Shown: positions 52,614 through 61,484, counted from the stretch's first letter. The stretch: DNA of 64,000 bases from Rivibacter subsaxonicus (GCF_004217215.1 NZ_SHKP01000004.1:1024829-1088828); one strand, 5' to 3'. Notes: generated from the sequence alone by a model not told the origin. Made by a program: numbers and translations.

Positions 52614-54674
52614 TCAGCGCAGCAGGGTCTGCTCGAGGAAGCCGACCGTCGCGTAGAACTGGTAGTCGGCGTTCTCCTTGCGGGCGAAGCCGTGACCCTC
52701 GTTCTCGGCGCGCAGGTACCAGACCGGCGTGCCCTGCGCACGCACCTTGGCGACGATCTGCTCGGCCTCGGTGACCGGCACCCGCGGGTCGTTCTTGCCC
52801 TGCACCACGAACAGCGGCTTCCTGATCTTCTGGGCGTTGTTGAGCGGCGAGATCTTCTCGAGGAACTCGCGCATCGCAGGGTCGCGCTCGTCGCCGTACT
52901 CGACGCGGCGCAGGTCGCGCCGGTAGCTCTCGGTGTTGGTGAGGAAGGTGACGAAGTTGCTGATGCCGACCACGTCGACCGCGCCGGCAATGCGGTCGGC
53001 GTAGTGCACGCTGGTGGCCAGGCTCATGTAGCCGCCGTAGCTGCCGCCGGTGACCAGCACGCGCGAGGCGTCGAGCTCGGGCTGGGTCTTGATCCAGTCG
53101 AGCAGCGCGCCGAGATCCTTGACCGAGTCCTCGCGCTTGAAGCCGTTGTCGAGCGCGAGGAAGCTCTTGCCGTAACCGGCCGAGCCGCGCACGTTGGGCT
53201 GGATGATCGCGATGCCGAGCTCGTTGACGACATAGTTCCAGCGCCCCATGAAGCCGAGGTCGGCCTGCGCCTCGGGGCCGCCGTGGACCATCATGATCAC
53301 GGGGCGGGGGCCCTTGAAGCGCTTGGGCGGCATGCTCAGCACGCCGCTGATCGGCAGCCCGTCGAAGCTCTTCCAGCGCACGATGCGCTGGTCGGGGAAG
53401 GCCGCGGTGTCGATGCCGGGCGGCGTGTAGGCGCGGGTCCACTGCTTGACGGTGCCGCCGGTGTCGAGCGTGAACAGCTGGCTCGGGCTCTGCGCGCTGT
53501 TGAGCGCGAAGGCCAGGCGGGCGCTGGCGGGGTGGAACTCGGGCTGGCTGACGCTGCCGGCCGGCAGCTTCGGCGCCGGCAGTTCCTTGCCGCTGCGGGC
53601 ATCGAAGAGGCGCAGTTCCTGCTGCGCGTCGACGTTGAAGGTGGCGGCGATGCGGCTGCCGTCGTCGCTCAGGCTGGCACGCGACAGGTCCCACGGAATG
53701 TGCGCCGAGACGCGCTGCAGCGTGCCGCTGGCGAGGTCCAGGCGCATCAGTTCGCGGAACTCGCTGGCGCGGTCGCTGCTCAGGAACAGGCTCTTGCCGT
53801 CGGGCGCGAAGGCGGCCGGGAAGTGGCTCGCGCGCAGCGTCTCGCCGGCCGCCGGCAGCAGTTGCTTCGAGGCACCGCTGGCGACGTCGAGCAACCAGAT
53901 CTGCGATTCGTTGGCCGAGATGTAGCGCACCACCGCGACCTGCTTGTCGTCGCGCGCGACGACGCCGCCGAACCAACCGACGCCGGGCAGCTCGGCCAGC
54001 TTGCGCCGGCCCTCGGGCTTGAGCGGGTCGAGGATCCAGATCGAGGTGCTCGGGTTGGCGCGGGTGCCGCCCTGTGCGGTGCGGTCGAGCGGCACCGAGC
54101 TGTGGATCAGCTGGCCGCTGCCGCGCAGCCAGCCGAGTGCCTCGTGGCGCTCGTCGGGGTTGGTCAGCGGCGTCACGACGCGACCGTCGAGGTCGAGCCG
54201 GTAGAGCTGGTAGGCCTCGTTGCCGCCACTGCTGCGCGAGAAGACGAGGTACTTGCCGGCGCGCGGCTCGAACGTGGCCTCGGTCACCGGGTCGGCGAAG
54301 TCGGTCAGCTGCTCGGGCTCGGCCAGCGGTGCGGCGACGCGAAACAGCTGCGCGGTGTTGGCGCCGGCGCGGCGATGGGCGACCACCATCTCATCGCGCT
54401 GCGGATGCCAGTCGACGAAGCCGTGGCCGCGGAACTCGGTGTAGGGCGCGACCTTGGTGACCAGCGCCATCGGCACCGGCGTGATGCCCTGGGCGAAGAG
54501 GTTGGCGTTGGGTTGCAGCACCGCGCCGGCCGGAGCGGCTGCGGGAGCAGCCGCGGCCGCCTTGTCGGTGGCTGCCGTGCCGGCGCAGCCGGGCAGGGTG
54601 GTGACGGCGGCGCCGGCCAGGCCGGCGGCAAGCAGGGAGCGGCGGCGCAGGCCGGGCGGAAGCGAAGTGGGCAT
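52614..54674 (-). CDS. S9 family prolyl oligopeptidase-like peptidase, exported
   Basis: 686 residues. Signal LRRRSLLAAGLAGAAVTTLPGC combines a twin-Arg stretch with a lipobox-like LPGC, suggesting an exported lipoprotein. A beta-propeller (about 60-430) precedes the hydrolase: Ser in GGSYGGYMS, Asp in GKNDPRVPV and His in ENEGHGFARKEN. It cleaves small peptides, probably in the periplasm. ATG 54674 begins the signal. It is 25 bp upstream of the VOC gene on the same strand. Confidence 0.88.
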   Translation of the reverse strand: MPTSLPPGLRRRSLLAAGLAGAAVTTLPGCAGTAATDKAAAAAPAAAPAGAVLQPNANLFAQGITPVPMALVTKVAPYTEFRGHGFVDWHPQRDEMVVAHRRAGANTAQLFRVAAPLAEPEQLTDFADPVTEATFEPRAGKYLVFSRSSGGNEAYQLYRLDLDGRVVTPLTNPDERHEALGWLRGSGQLIHSSVPLDRTAQGGTRANPSTSIWILDPLKPEGRRKLAELPGVGWFGGVVARDDKQVAVVRYISANESQIWLLDVASGASKQLLPAAGETLRASHFPAAFAPDGKSLFLSSDRASEFRELMRLDLASGTLQRVSAHIPWDLSRASLSDDGSRIAATFNVDAQQELRLFDARSGKELPAPKLPAGSVSQPEFHPASARLAFALNSAQSPSQLFTLDTGGTVKQWTRAYTPPGIDTAAFPDQRIVRWKSFDGLPISGVLSMPPKRFKGPRPVIMMVHGGPEAQADLGFMGRWNYVVNELGIAIIQPNVRGSAGYGKSFLALDNGFKREDSVKDLGALLDWIKTQPELDASRVLVTGGSYGGYMSLATSVHYADRIAGAVDVVGISNFVTFLTNTESYRRDLRRVEYGDERDPAMREFLEKISPLNNAQKIRKPLFVVQGKNDPRVPVTEAEQIVAKVRAQGTPVWYLRAENEGHGFARKENADYQFYATVGFLEQTLLR

Positions 54675-54763
54675 GGGAAATCGGTAGCTAGGGCTGCTGA
54701 AGTGCGGATTCTTGCAAGGAAAAACGGCGGCCGAAGCCGCCGTCGTCATTGCGCCTCAGGGGT

Positions 54764-55705
54764 TCACGCGGCTTGCGTGATCCCGGCGATGGCCCACTCG
54801 CGGCTGTTGTCGAGCGGACGCACCAGATGCCACAGCTCATCGAAGGGCTCGGCCGCCGACTCGCTCTGCTCGCGGATCAGGCCGCGGAAACGCACCGTGG
54901 CGATCCACTGGCCGTCTTCCTGCGCGGTGTCGACCACCTTGGCCTCGAGTTGCAGCACGTCGGTCTGCTGGGCCGCGCCGTGGCGCTCCTGCAGGTCCAG
55001 GCGCAGCGAGGCAAACAGCTCCGGCGTCGTGAACTTGCGCAGGTCTTCGACTGCGCCGGCGTCGTTGGCGGCCTGCAGGCGGATGAAGATCATCTTGGCG
55101 ATGCGCTCGAAGGCCTCGGCATCGAAGCCCTCGGGACGCGCCGCCACTGCCGCGGCGGCAGTCGGCTGAGCCAGCGCAGCTGCCGCCGGCTCGGCGGTGG
55201 TGCGCTGCATCGTCTCGGTGCCCTGCTGGGGTCGCAGGTCGATCTGCCGGGTTGGAGCCGCTGCCCCGGCACCAGCGCCCGCCAGTTGCGGGCCCGCGTT
55301 CGGCTTGCTGCTCATGCGGCCCATCAGCCAGCGGATCACGAAGAAGGCCACGCCGGCCAGCAGCAGCACGGTCAGGAAGTTGCCGAAGGCCTCGCCCATG
55401 CCGAGGTGGCTCATCAGTGCGGCAATGCCCAGGCCGGCGGCGATGCCGGCGATCGGACCCATCCAGGACCGCTTGCCGGCGGCCGCGGCACCCGCGCCCG
55501 CCCCGGCGGTTGCCGGTGCGGCCGCGTTGGAAGGCTGCGCCGGCTGGGCCGGGGTCGCATTCGGGCTGTCGGCCGGCTTGGCCGGCGCCTGGCGCTGCAT
55601 GCCGGCCGATTTGCCGCCACCCAGACGCTTGGCCTCGGCATCGATCGGCGCCAGCGACATCGTCGCGCCGATGGCCAGGGAAAGTGCAATCAACCAGCTT
55701 TTCAT
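54764..55705 (-). CDS. Tim44-like domain membrane protein
   Basis: 313 residues. Signal-like N terminus (about 1-25), Ala/Pro-rich linker, two membrane-like segments (about 80-100 and 108-127: FLTVLLLAGVAFFVIRWLMG) and a C-terminal Tim44-like domain (FERIAKMIFIRLQAANDAGAVEDLRKFTTPELFASL). Such bacterial Tim44-like proteins are uncharacterised. It lies upstream of the S9 peptidase gene with 89 bp between. Confidence 0.82.
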   Translation of the reverse strand: MKSWLIALSLAIGATMSLAPIDAEAKRLGGGKSAGMQRQAPAKPADSPNATPAQPAQPSNAAAPATAGAGAGAAAAGKRSWMGPIAGIAAGLGIAALMSHLGMGEAFGNFLTVLLLAGVAFFVIRWLMGRMSSKPNAGPQLAGAGAGAAAPTRQIDLRPQQGTETMQRTTAEPAAAALAQPTAAAAVAARPEGFDAEAFERIAKMIFIRLQAANDAGAVEDLRKFTTPELFASLRLDLQERHGAAQQTDVLQLEAKVVDTAQEDGQWIATVRFRGLIREQSESAAEPFDELWHLVRPLDNSREWAIAGITQAA

Positions 55706-55806
55706 CGATCAGGCTCCATGGAGAAGGCGCAAGCATACGGCCTGCGCCCAAGCTCCGGTCTGACCCGGGGTCCGGCCCGAAAGTTCAGTTCTGCCGCCAG
55801 CGCGGC

Positions 55807-56517
55807 TCACGCGCTCGGTTGCGCCTGGCCGGCCGCGAGCTGGCGCTCGAACCGGTGCACGTCGGTGGTGAGGCGCCCCACCAGCAGTTCGATCATGTGA
55901 AAGCCGAATGCGGGGTTCTGGTAGTACAGCTCCTTGACCGTGCTGGCCTCGATCTCCAGCAGCGTGCAGGCGCTCAATGCCCGCACGCTCTGGGTGCGCG
56001 TCTTCTCGGGCGAGAACAGCGCAATCTCGCCGAAGATGCGCCCCGGCTCGATGGCCTGGGCGATCTCCACCAGTTGCGCCTCGCCTTCGACGAGCATGTA
56101 CAGGCGATCGGCCTCGTCGCCCTTCTTGAACAGGACCTGGCCCGGCTGCAGGTGCAGCGCGTGCATGTAGGGCTTGAGCCACAGGCCTGCCATGTCGGCG
56201 TCCACGCAGGCGCGTCGCACGTGTCGGGTCAGCCGCGTGATCTCGATCACCCGATAGACGTTGATCGGCAGCAGGATGCCCGCGGTGATCAGCGTCACCG
56301 GCGCCGGATAGAGCACGGCGTAGACCAGCGATGCCACGCCGGCGGCAGCCGCCAGCCAGCGCAGCGGCACCATGGTGCGGGCATAGGCGCCGAGCAGCGC
56401 GAGCACGAAGGCCAGCACTTCGGCGCCGACGGCCAAGGCGCCTCGGGGCGCGGAGACCGTGGTCAGCAGCGCGGCCCACCAGGCCGCAAACTCGGTGGAA
56501 ATGAGGTCGGGCTCCAA
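55807..56517 (-). CDS. Popeye-like membrane protein with cyclic-nucleotide-binding domain
   Basis: 236 residues. Three predicted membrane helices (about 27-92) lead to a cNMP-binding domain (about 110-225: LQPGQVLFKKGDEADRLYMLVEGEAQLVEIAQAIEPGRIFGEIALFSPEKTRTQSV). Three helices, then VYRVIEITRLTRHVRRAC and a barrel, match the layout of Popeye-domain proteins. The phosphate-cassette position reads FGEIALFSPEKTRTQSV, so cyclic-nucleotide binding is plausible but not proven. Confidence 0.78.
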   Translation of the reverse strand: MEPDLISTEFAAWWAALLTTVSAPRGALAVGAEVLAFVLALLGAYARTMVPLRWLAAAAGVASLVYAVLYPAPVTLITAGILLPINVYRVIEITRLTRHVRRACVDADMAGLWLKPYMHALHLQPGQVLFKKGDEADRLYMLVEGEAQLVEIAQAIEPGRIFGEIALFSPEKTRTQSVRALSACTLLEIEASTVKELYYQNPAFGFHMIELLVGRLTTDVHRFERQLAAGQAQPSA

Positions 56518-56617
56518 TCGGTCCTCCTGGACTGCTGCAGGTTTCGTGGATGCCGCGCCGGACTGGCGGTGCCCGCGTGCACTCTAGCGAGCCTGGCGTC
56601 GAAGGCACACGTCAGTC

Positions 56618-57661
56618 ATGGGCAGGGTGCCTCGGCCGGATCGCGGCGCCTTGTCACGCAGAATCACCCCGGTGCGACATCGACGTTCACCTGAAGCCGT
56701 CGGCGGGCGGGCCCTGGCCGCATTGCTGCTGCCGTGGCTGCTGTTGCTGCTGGCCGGGCTGGCGGGTCGGGCGATGGCGGCCGATGCCGTCGAACCGCCG
56801 GCAGCCGTGACGCGGATCGCGCCCGGCGTCTACATGCTTGCGGGCAGCGGCGGCGAGGTCGAGCCGGCCAACCGCGGACGCATCGGCAATGCCGGCTTCA
56901 TCGTCGGGCCGCAGGGCGTGGTCGCGATCGACAGCGGCACCTCCTACCGCCACGGCCAGGCGCTGCTGGCGGCGATCGCGCGCACCACCGATCAACCGAT
57001 CAAGCTGCTGCTGCTGACCCAGACCAAGCAGGAGTTCCTGTTCGGCGCGCTGGCCTTCCAGGAGCGCGGCATCCCGGTGCGCATGCACCGGCTCGCTTCG
57101 CGGCTGATGGCGGCGCGCTGCGAGACCTGCCTCAAGAACCTGAAGCGCACGCTCGGCGAGGAAGAGATGCGCGGCACCGCGATCGTCAAGCCCGAGCAGG
57201 AGTTCGACGAGTCGCATGGACTCGAGCTGATCGGCCGCCCGCTGCAGGTGATCTTCCTCGGCCACTCGAGCGGTCCGGGCGACGTGGCGCTGCTCGACGC
57301 CGAATCCGGCGTGCTCTTCGCCGGCGGACTGGTCGAGAACCGACGCATTCCGGACCTGCTCGACAGCGACGTCGCCGGCTGGCAGAAGGCGCTGGTGGCG
57401 CTGGGTCGGCAGCCGGTCCGGCAGATCGTCCCCGGTCACGGGCCGGTCGCGGCACCGGCGGCGATCGCCGACAACGCGCGCTACCTCGGCGCGCTCCAGG
57501 CCCGGCTGCTAGAGTTGCTGGGCGCCGGTACCGCGCTCAGCGAGGTGGCCGACGCCGCCACGCTGCCCGCCTTCGGTGACTGGGACCAGGTCGAGTCGAC
57601 CCATCGTCGCAACGCCACGATCCTGTTCGTGCGGCTCGAGCGCGAGCAGTTGTTCAAGTAG
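56618..57661 (+). CDS. Metallo-beta-lactamase-fold protein lacking the metal-binding motif (QRSZ-like)
   Basis: 347 residues. N-terminal signal or anchor (about 31-54). The fold matches the metallohydrolase family associated with quinoprotein dehydrogenase relay systems: NAGFIVGPQGVVAIDSGTSYRHGQALL and LGEEEMRGTAIVKPEQ. Where the family has T-H-x-H-x-D-H it reads TQTKQEF (about 134-140), and the Asp in FTGDL is Gly (FAGGLV). GHSS and PGHGP His residues remain. Catalysis by the usual di-zinc centre is therefore unlikely. It is first of three genes with SoxYZ-like and thioredoxin genes. The start is uncertain: 56618 or GTG 56672. Confidence 0.8.
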   Translation: MGRVPRPDRGALSRRITPVRHRRSPEAVGGRALAALLLPWLLLLLAGLAGRAMAADAVEPPAAVTRIAPGVYMLAGSGGEVEPANRGRIGNAGFIVGPQGVVAIDSGTSYRHGQALLAAIARTTDQPIKLLLLTQTKQEFLFGALAFQERGIPVRMHRLASRLMAARCETCLKNLKRTLGEEEMRGTAIVKPEQEFDESHGLELIGRPLQVIFLGHSSGPGDVALLDAESGVLFAGGLVENRRIPDLLDSDVAGWQKALVALGRQPVRQIVPGHGPVAAPAAIADNARYLGALQARLLELLGAGTALSEVADAATLPAFGDWDQVESTHRRNATILFVRLEREQLFK

Positions 57662-57679
57662 TCCGCACGGAGAGCGCCG

Positions 57680-58573
57680 ATGCATCGCAAGGCCTTGATT
57701 CCGGGTCGCAGGACCGCCCTCTCGGCGGCGCTGGCGCTGGGTTGCGGCGCCGCGCTGGCCGCGGTCGGTGGCCTGCCGAGCAACGTGGGCCACGCGGACT
57801 CCTCGCCCGAATGGGAGAAGCTGCGCACCGCGTTGTTCCAGCAGCGCGAGATCGCCACCGACTCGGGCCGCGTCAAGCTCATCGTGCCGCTGCGCGCGGC
57901 CTATGGTGCCTCGGTGCCGGTCAAGGTGGTCTCGCTGCTGCCGCAGACGCCCGCGCTCTACGTGAAGCGGCTGACGCTGTTGATCGACAAGAACCCTTCG
58001 CCGGTGGCGGCCGCCTTCGAGCTGACGCCCGAGATCGGCCAGGCCGATCTCGAGACGCGGCTGCGGGTCGACGAGTACAGCCATGTGCGCGTGATCGCCG
58101 AGCTCTCCAACGGCGAGTTGCACATGGACTCGCGCTACGTCAAGACTTCCGGCGGTTGCTCGGCGCCGCCCAACCGCGACCAGCTGCACAACATCGGCAA
58201 GATGCAATTCAAGCTGCCCGAGGGCGTCAAGGCCGGCGCACCGACGCCGGTCGAGTTGACGGTGGTGCATCCCAACGACACCGGCTTCGAGCTGAACAAC
58301 ATCACGGTGATGTTCATCCCGCCGCACTTCGTGCGCTCGATCCGCGCCAGCTATGGCGGCCGCAAGCTCTTCGATGCCGATCTCGATTTCTCGGTCAGCG
58401 AGAACCCGAGCTTCAGGTTCAACTTCGTGCCGCAGGGGCCGGGCGAGTTGAAGGTCGAGGCCGAGGACAGCAAGGAAGGCCGCTTCGTCGGCACCTTGCG
58501 GGTCGACACCGGCCAGGCCGCGGCGGCGACAGCGACGACGGCAGCGCCAACGGCAGCGGCACTGCGGCCATGA
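57680..58573 (+). CDS. SoxYZ-like carrier protein
   Basis: 297 residues. Signal peptide (about 1-27). The SoxY-like half (about 40-160) has the reactive Cys in VKTSGGCSAPP instead of the SoxY C-terminal GGCGG. The SoxZ-like half (about 165-290) has TPVELTVVHPNDTG. This is the fused SoxYZ-like carrier found with quinoprotein dehydrogenases. It may carry a sulfur or acyl group on the Cys. It follows the MBL gene by 18 bp behind GGAG and overlaps the thioredoxin gene by 4 bp. Confidence 0.83.
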   Translation: MHRKALIPGRRTALSAALALGCGAALAAVGGLPSNVGHADSSPEWEKLRTALFQQREIATDSGRVKLIVPLRAAYGASVPVKVVSLLPQTPALYVKRLTLLIDKNPSPVAAAFELTPEIGQADLETRLRVDEYSHVRVIAELSNGELHMDSRYVKTSGGCSAPPNRDQLHNIGKMQFKLPEGVKAGAPTPVELTVVHPNDTGFELNNITVMFIPPHFVRSIRASYGGRKLFDADLDFSVSENPSFRFNFVPQGPGELKVEAEDSKEGRFVGTLRVDTGQAAAATATTAAPTAAALRP

Positions 58574-59109
58574 GCCCGAAGCGCGGCCGTGCCGGCCTGC
58601 TGGCACTGCTGCTGGGCCTGGTGGCTTGGGCGGCGCAGGCGGCCGGCATTCCGGGCGCCTACGCGCCGCTGGTGATCGAGGCCACGGGGCTGCCCGAACG
58701 CGCCGAGTTCGATCTCGGCCCCGCGCAGGCCCGCGCCCGGCAGGAGGGCAAGTCGCTCTACGTCTATCTCGGCGCGGCCGAGTGCCCGTACTGCCGGCGC
58801 TACGAGGCCTTCCTCACCAGGAACGCCGCCGAGCTGGTGCCGCTGTTCCAGCGCAAGTACATCGTGGTCGACCTGCGCAGCTCGCTGCGCTACGGGGGTG
58901 TCGTGCCGCTGTTCATCAAGGGCAGTGGGGCGAGCCTGCCCTATGCCGAGTTCCAGCGCAGCATCGGCGACGAGCGCGCGCGCCAGCTGGTCTATCCCAG
59001 CGTCTGGCTGTTCGATGCGAACCTCAAGCCGTTGATGTCGATGCCGGCCGGCACCGGCACCTTCCAGACGGTGCCGGAGCAGATCGAGATCCTCGAGCTG
59101 GTGCAGTAG
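58570..59109 (+). CDS. Secreted thioredoxin-family protein
   Basis: 179 residues. Signal peptide (about 1-24). The thioredoxin motif is CPYC in LGAAECPYCRRYEAF. The C-terminal half includes cis-Pro candidate YPSVWLFD. It probably reduces or isomerises a partner Cys, with the adjacent SoxYZ-like carrier a natural candidate. Its ATG overlaps the carrier stop (ATGA). Confidence 0.83.
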   Translation: MSPKRGRAGLLALLLGLVAWAAQAAGIPGAYAPLVIEATGLPERAEFDLGPAQARARQEGKSLYVYLGAAECPYCRRYEAFLTRNAAELVPLFQRKYIVVDLRSSLRYGGVVPLFIKGSGASLPYAEFQRSIGDERARQLVYPSVWLFDANLKPLMSMPAGTGTFQTVPEQIEILELVQ

Positions 59110-59145
59110 CCATCGGTCAAGAACATGCCTTCCCGATAATGCGGG

Positions 59146-60534
59146 ATGAACGCATCGTTTTCGACCCTGCCGCTGAGCGCCGCCGCGCTCGCCAACCTCG
59201 AACAGCTCGGCTATGCCGAGATGACCGCCATCCAGGCCGCGAGCCTGCCGCTGGCACTGGCCGGCAAGGACCTGATCGCACAGGCCAAGACCGGCAGCGG
59301 CAAGACCGCCGCCTTCGCGCTGGCGCTGCTGCAGCGCCTCGATGCGAAGAGCTTCGCGACTCAGGCCCTGGTGCTGTGCCCCACGCGCGAGCTGGCCGAC
59401 CAGGTGACGCAGGAGATCCGCCGCCTGGCGCGCGCCGAGGACAACATCAAGGTCGTGACGCTGTGCGGCGGCGTTGCGCTGCGCGGCCAGCTATCGAGCC
59501 TCGAACATGGCGCGCAGATCGCGGTCGGCACGCCGGGCCGGGTGCTCGACCACCTGGAGCGCGGCAGCCTCGAACTGAAGGCGCTGCAGACCCTGGTGCT
59601 CGACGAGGCCGATCGCATGCTCGACATGGGCTTCCACGACGACATCGTCGCGGTGGTCAAGCATTGCCCGGCGCAGCGCCAGACGCTGCTGTTCTCGGCG
59701 ACCTACCCCGAGGGCATTGCCGAACTCGCGCGTCGCTTCCTGCGCGATCCGCAGACCGTGAAGGTGGCCGAGCAGCACGCCGCCGGCACGATCCGCCAGC
59801 GCTGGTACCAGGTGCGCGAGGACGAGCGCCTGCATGCCGTCTCGCTGCTGCTGGCGCATTACCGGCCCCAGAGCACGCTGGCCTTCTGCAACACCAAGGC
59901 CCAGTGCCGCGACCTGGGCGAGGTGCTCAAGGCGCAGGGCGTCTGTGCGCTGGCGCTGCACGGCGACCTCGACCAGCGCGAGCGCGACCAGGTGCTGGTG
60001 CAGTTCGCCAACCGCAGCTGCTCGGTGCTGGTGGCGACCGACGTCGCCGCGCGCGGGCTCGACATCGCGCAACTCGAGGCGGTGATCAACGTCGAGGTCA
60101 CGCCCGATGCCGAGATCCACACCCATCGCATCGGCCGCACCGGCCGCGCCGGCGAGCAGGGCTGGGCGCTGAGCCTGGCCAGCCTCGACGAGATGGGGCG
60201 CGTCGGCAACATCGAAGTGATGCAGGGTGCCGAGGCCGAATGGCATCAACTCGCCGAGCTGACGCCCGCGCCCGGCGGGCCGCTGCTGCCGCCGATGGTG
60301 ACACTGCAGATCGCCGGCGGCCGCAAGGAAAAGATTCGCGCCGGCGACCTGCTCGGCGCGTTGACCAAGGACCTGGGCTTCGCCGGCGCGCAGATCGGCA
60401 AGATCAACATCGGCGAGTTCAGCACCTACCTCGCGGTCGAGCGCGGCATCGCGCAGGCGGTGGTGAAGAAGCTCAACGCCGGCACCGTCAAGGGCCGCAA
60501 GATCAAGGTGCGGCTGCTCGACGAGGAGCGCTGA
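59146..60534 (+). CDS. dbpA: ATP-dependent RNA helicase DbpA
   Basis: 462-residue DEAD-box helicase. Motif I is AKTGSGKT, motif II DEAD, motif III SAT and motif VI HRIGRTGRAG. The C-terminal RNA-binding domain (about 385-462: PMVTLQIAGGRKEKIRAGDLLGALTKDLGFAGAQIGKINIGEFSTYLAVE) is the DbpA type that recognises hairpin 92 of 23S rRNA. It assists 50S ribosome assembly. It lies 36 bp after the thioredoxin gene. The dyad of the next promoter begins directly after its stop. Confidence 0.92.
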   Translation: MNASFSTLPLSAAALANLEQLGYAEMTAIQAASLPLALAGKDLIAQAKTGSGKTAAFALALLQRLDAKSFATQALVLCPTRELADQVTQEIRRLARAEDNIKVVTLCGGVALRGQLSSLEHGAQIAVGTPGRVLDHLERGSLELKALQTLVLDEADRMLDMGFHDDIVAVVKHCPAQRQTLLFSATYPEGIAELARRFLRDPQTVKVAEQHAAGTIRQRWYQVREDERLHAVSLLLAHYRPQSTLAFCNTKAQCRDLGEVLKAQGVCALALHGDLDQRERDQVLVQFANRSCSVLVATDVAARGLDIAQLEAVINVEVTPDAEIHTHRIGRTGRAGEQGWALSLASLDEMGRVGNIEVMQGAEAEWHQLAELTPAPGGPLLPPMVTLQIAGGRKEKIRAGDLLGALTKDLGFAGAQIGKINIGEFSTYLAVERGIAQAVVKKLNAGTVKGRKIKVRLLDEER

Positions 60535-60536
60535 GA

Positions 60537-60602
60537 GGTGAATTTGTCACCACCCTGGCGGCAATAGGTCGCTAACGACAGCGAGGTGCAAAAACTAGTC
60601 TT
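60537..60602 (+). promoter_or_regulatory. GGTGA/TCACC dyad plus AACTAGTCTT promoter module (DUF4148 gene)
   Basis: GGTGA-N5-TCACC (60537-60551) is followed exactly 41 bp later by AACTAGTCTT (60593-60602), 39 bp before the gene at 60642. It repeats the layout found before the LuxR gene at 26383. It starts two bases after the dbpA stop, so the dyad could also serve dbpA termination. Confidence 0.65.
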
Positions 60603-60641
60603 CATCGGCCTCCTCCACTTTCTCCCTCGAAAGGAAACTCC

Positions 60642-60992
60642 GTGAAGACCATTGCCACCCTGTCGATCCTGGCCGTCGCCGCTTTTGCTTCCATCGCCGC
60701 CCAGGCCCAGAGCAGCGCGCCGCTGACGCGTGCCGAAGTCACCGCCGAACTGCAGCGCGCCCGCGCCGCCGGCGAGATCGACCATGCCACCGCCGAAATC
60801 GGCGGCATGCCGCCCGTCGTGGCGATGAAGTCCACGCCGAGCGGGCAGTTCAGCCGCTCGATCGTGACCGCCGAACTGGCGCGTGCCCGCGCCGCCGGCG
60901 AACTCGACTTCGCCTACCAGGAGATCAACGGCTCGATGCCGGCGCGCGGCTCGGTCGATGCCGGCGATATCAAGCTGGCCGGCAAGCGCTGA
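60642..60992 (+). CDS. DUF4148-like secreted protein with internal repeat
   Basis: 116 residues. Signal peptide (about 1-22). Two near-identical repeats follow: VTAELQRARAAGEIDHATAEI (about 33-53) and VTAELARARAAGELDFAYQEI (about 75-95). The first is preceded by LTRAE, the DUF4148 start. Function is unknown; it is likely periplasmic. GAAAGGAAACTCC precedes the ATG at 60642. It shares a promoter module with the LuxR gene at 26383. Confidence 0.82.
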   Translation: MKTIATLSILAVAAFASIAAQAQSSAPLTRAEVTAELQRARAAGEIDHATAEIGGMPPVVAMKSTPSGQFSRSIVTAELARARAAGELDFAYQEINGSMPARGSVDAGDIKLAGKR

Positions 60993-61011
60993 GCGTCGCC
61001 CAGGCTTCGTC

Positions 61012-61239
61012 TCATCCGGCCACCAGCCGGACCCGCGCCCCGGCCAGTGCCACCACCTGGCCGGGGCGCAGCTTCGCGGTCTTGCGCAGTTCCTGCTGCC
61101 CGTCGACCTGCACCTTGCCGGCGGCGACCATCGCCTTGGCCGCACCGCCACTCCCGGCGAAGCCCGCCGCCTTGAGCAGCGCGTCGAGGGTGATGTACTC
61201 GCCGCGCACCGCGAACTCGATCTGCGTGAGGCTGGCCAT
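61012..61239 (-). CDS. S4-domain RNA-binding protein (YbcJ-like)
   Basis: 75-residue single S4 domain: YITLDALLKAAGFAGSGGAAKAMVAAGKVQVDGQQELRKTAKLRPGQVVALAG. The family is the small YbcJ/RNA-binding type. It overlaps the VF530 gene start region by one base on the same strand. It would bind structured RNA; the target is unknown. Confidence 0.85.
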   Translation of the reverse strand: MASLTQIEFAVRGEYITLDALLKAAGFAGSGGAAKAMVAAGKVQVDGQQELRKTAKLRPGQVVALAGARVRLVAG

Positions 61240-61484
61240 CAGCGATCCTGGCTCGCGTTGCGTCGCTGCTCGCGCAGCATGAACAGGTAGAGACTCTCGA
61301 CCTTCTCGCGCGCCCACGGCGTCTTGCGCAGGAACTTCAGGCTCGACGCGATGCTCGGTTCGCTGGTGAAGCAGCGGATCGTGATCTCGCGGCCAAGCTG
61401 ATCCCAGCCGAAGTGCTCGACCAGTTCGTTCAGCATGGCCTCGAGTGTGATGCCGTGCAACGGGTTGCGAGCTTGGATCGTCAT
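61239..61484 (-). CDS. VF530/DUF2132 family DNA-binding protein
   Basis: 81 residues: [60 protein letters not shown]. This is the VF530 family, known for DNA binding in structures. Its start overlaps the acyltransferase stop by 4 bp (ATGA), and its stop overlaps the S4 gene start by one base, so the three are one operon. Confidence 0.87.
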   Translation of the reverse strand: MTIQARNPLHGITLEAMLNELVEHFGWDQLGREITIRCFTSEPSIASSLKFLRKTPWAREKVESLYLFMLREQRRNASQDR

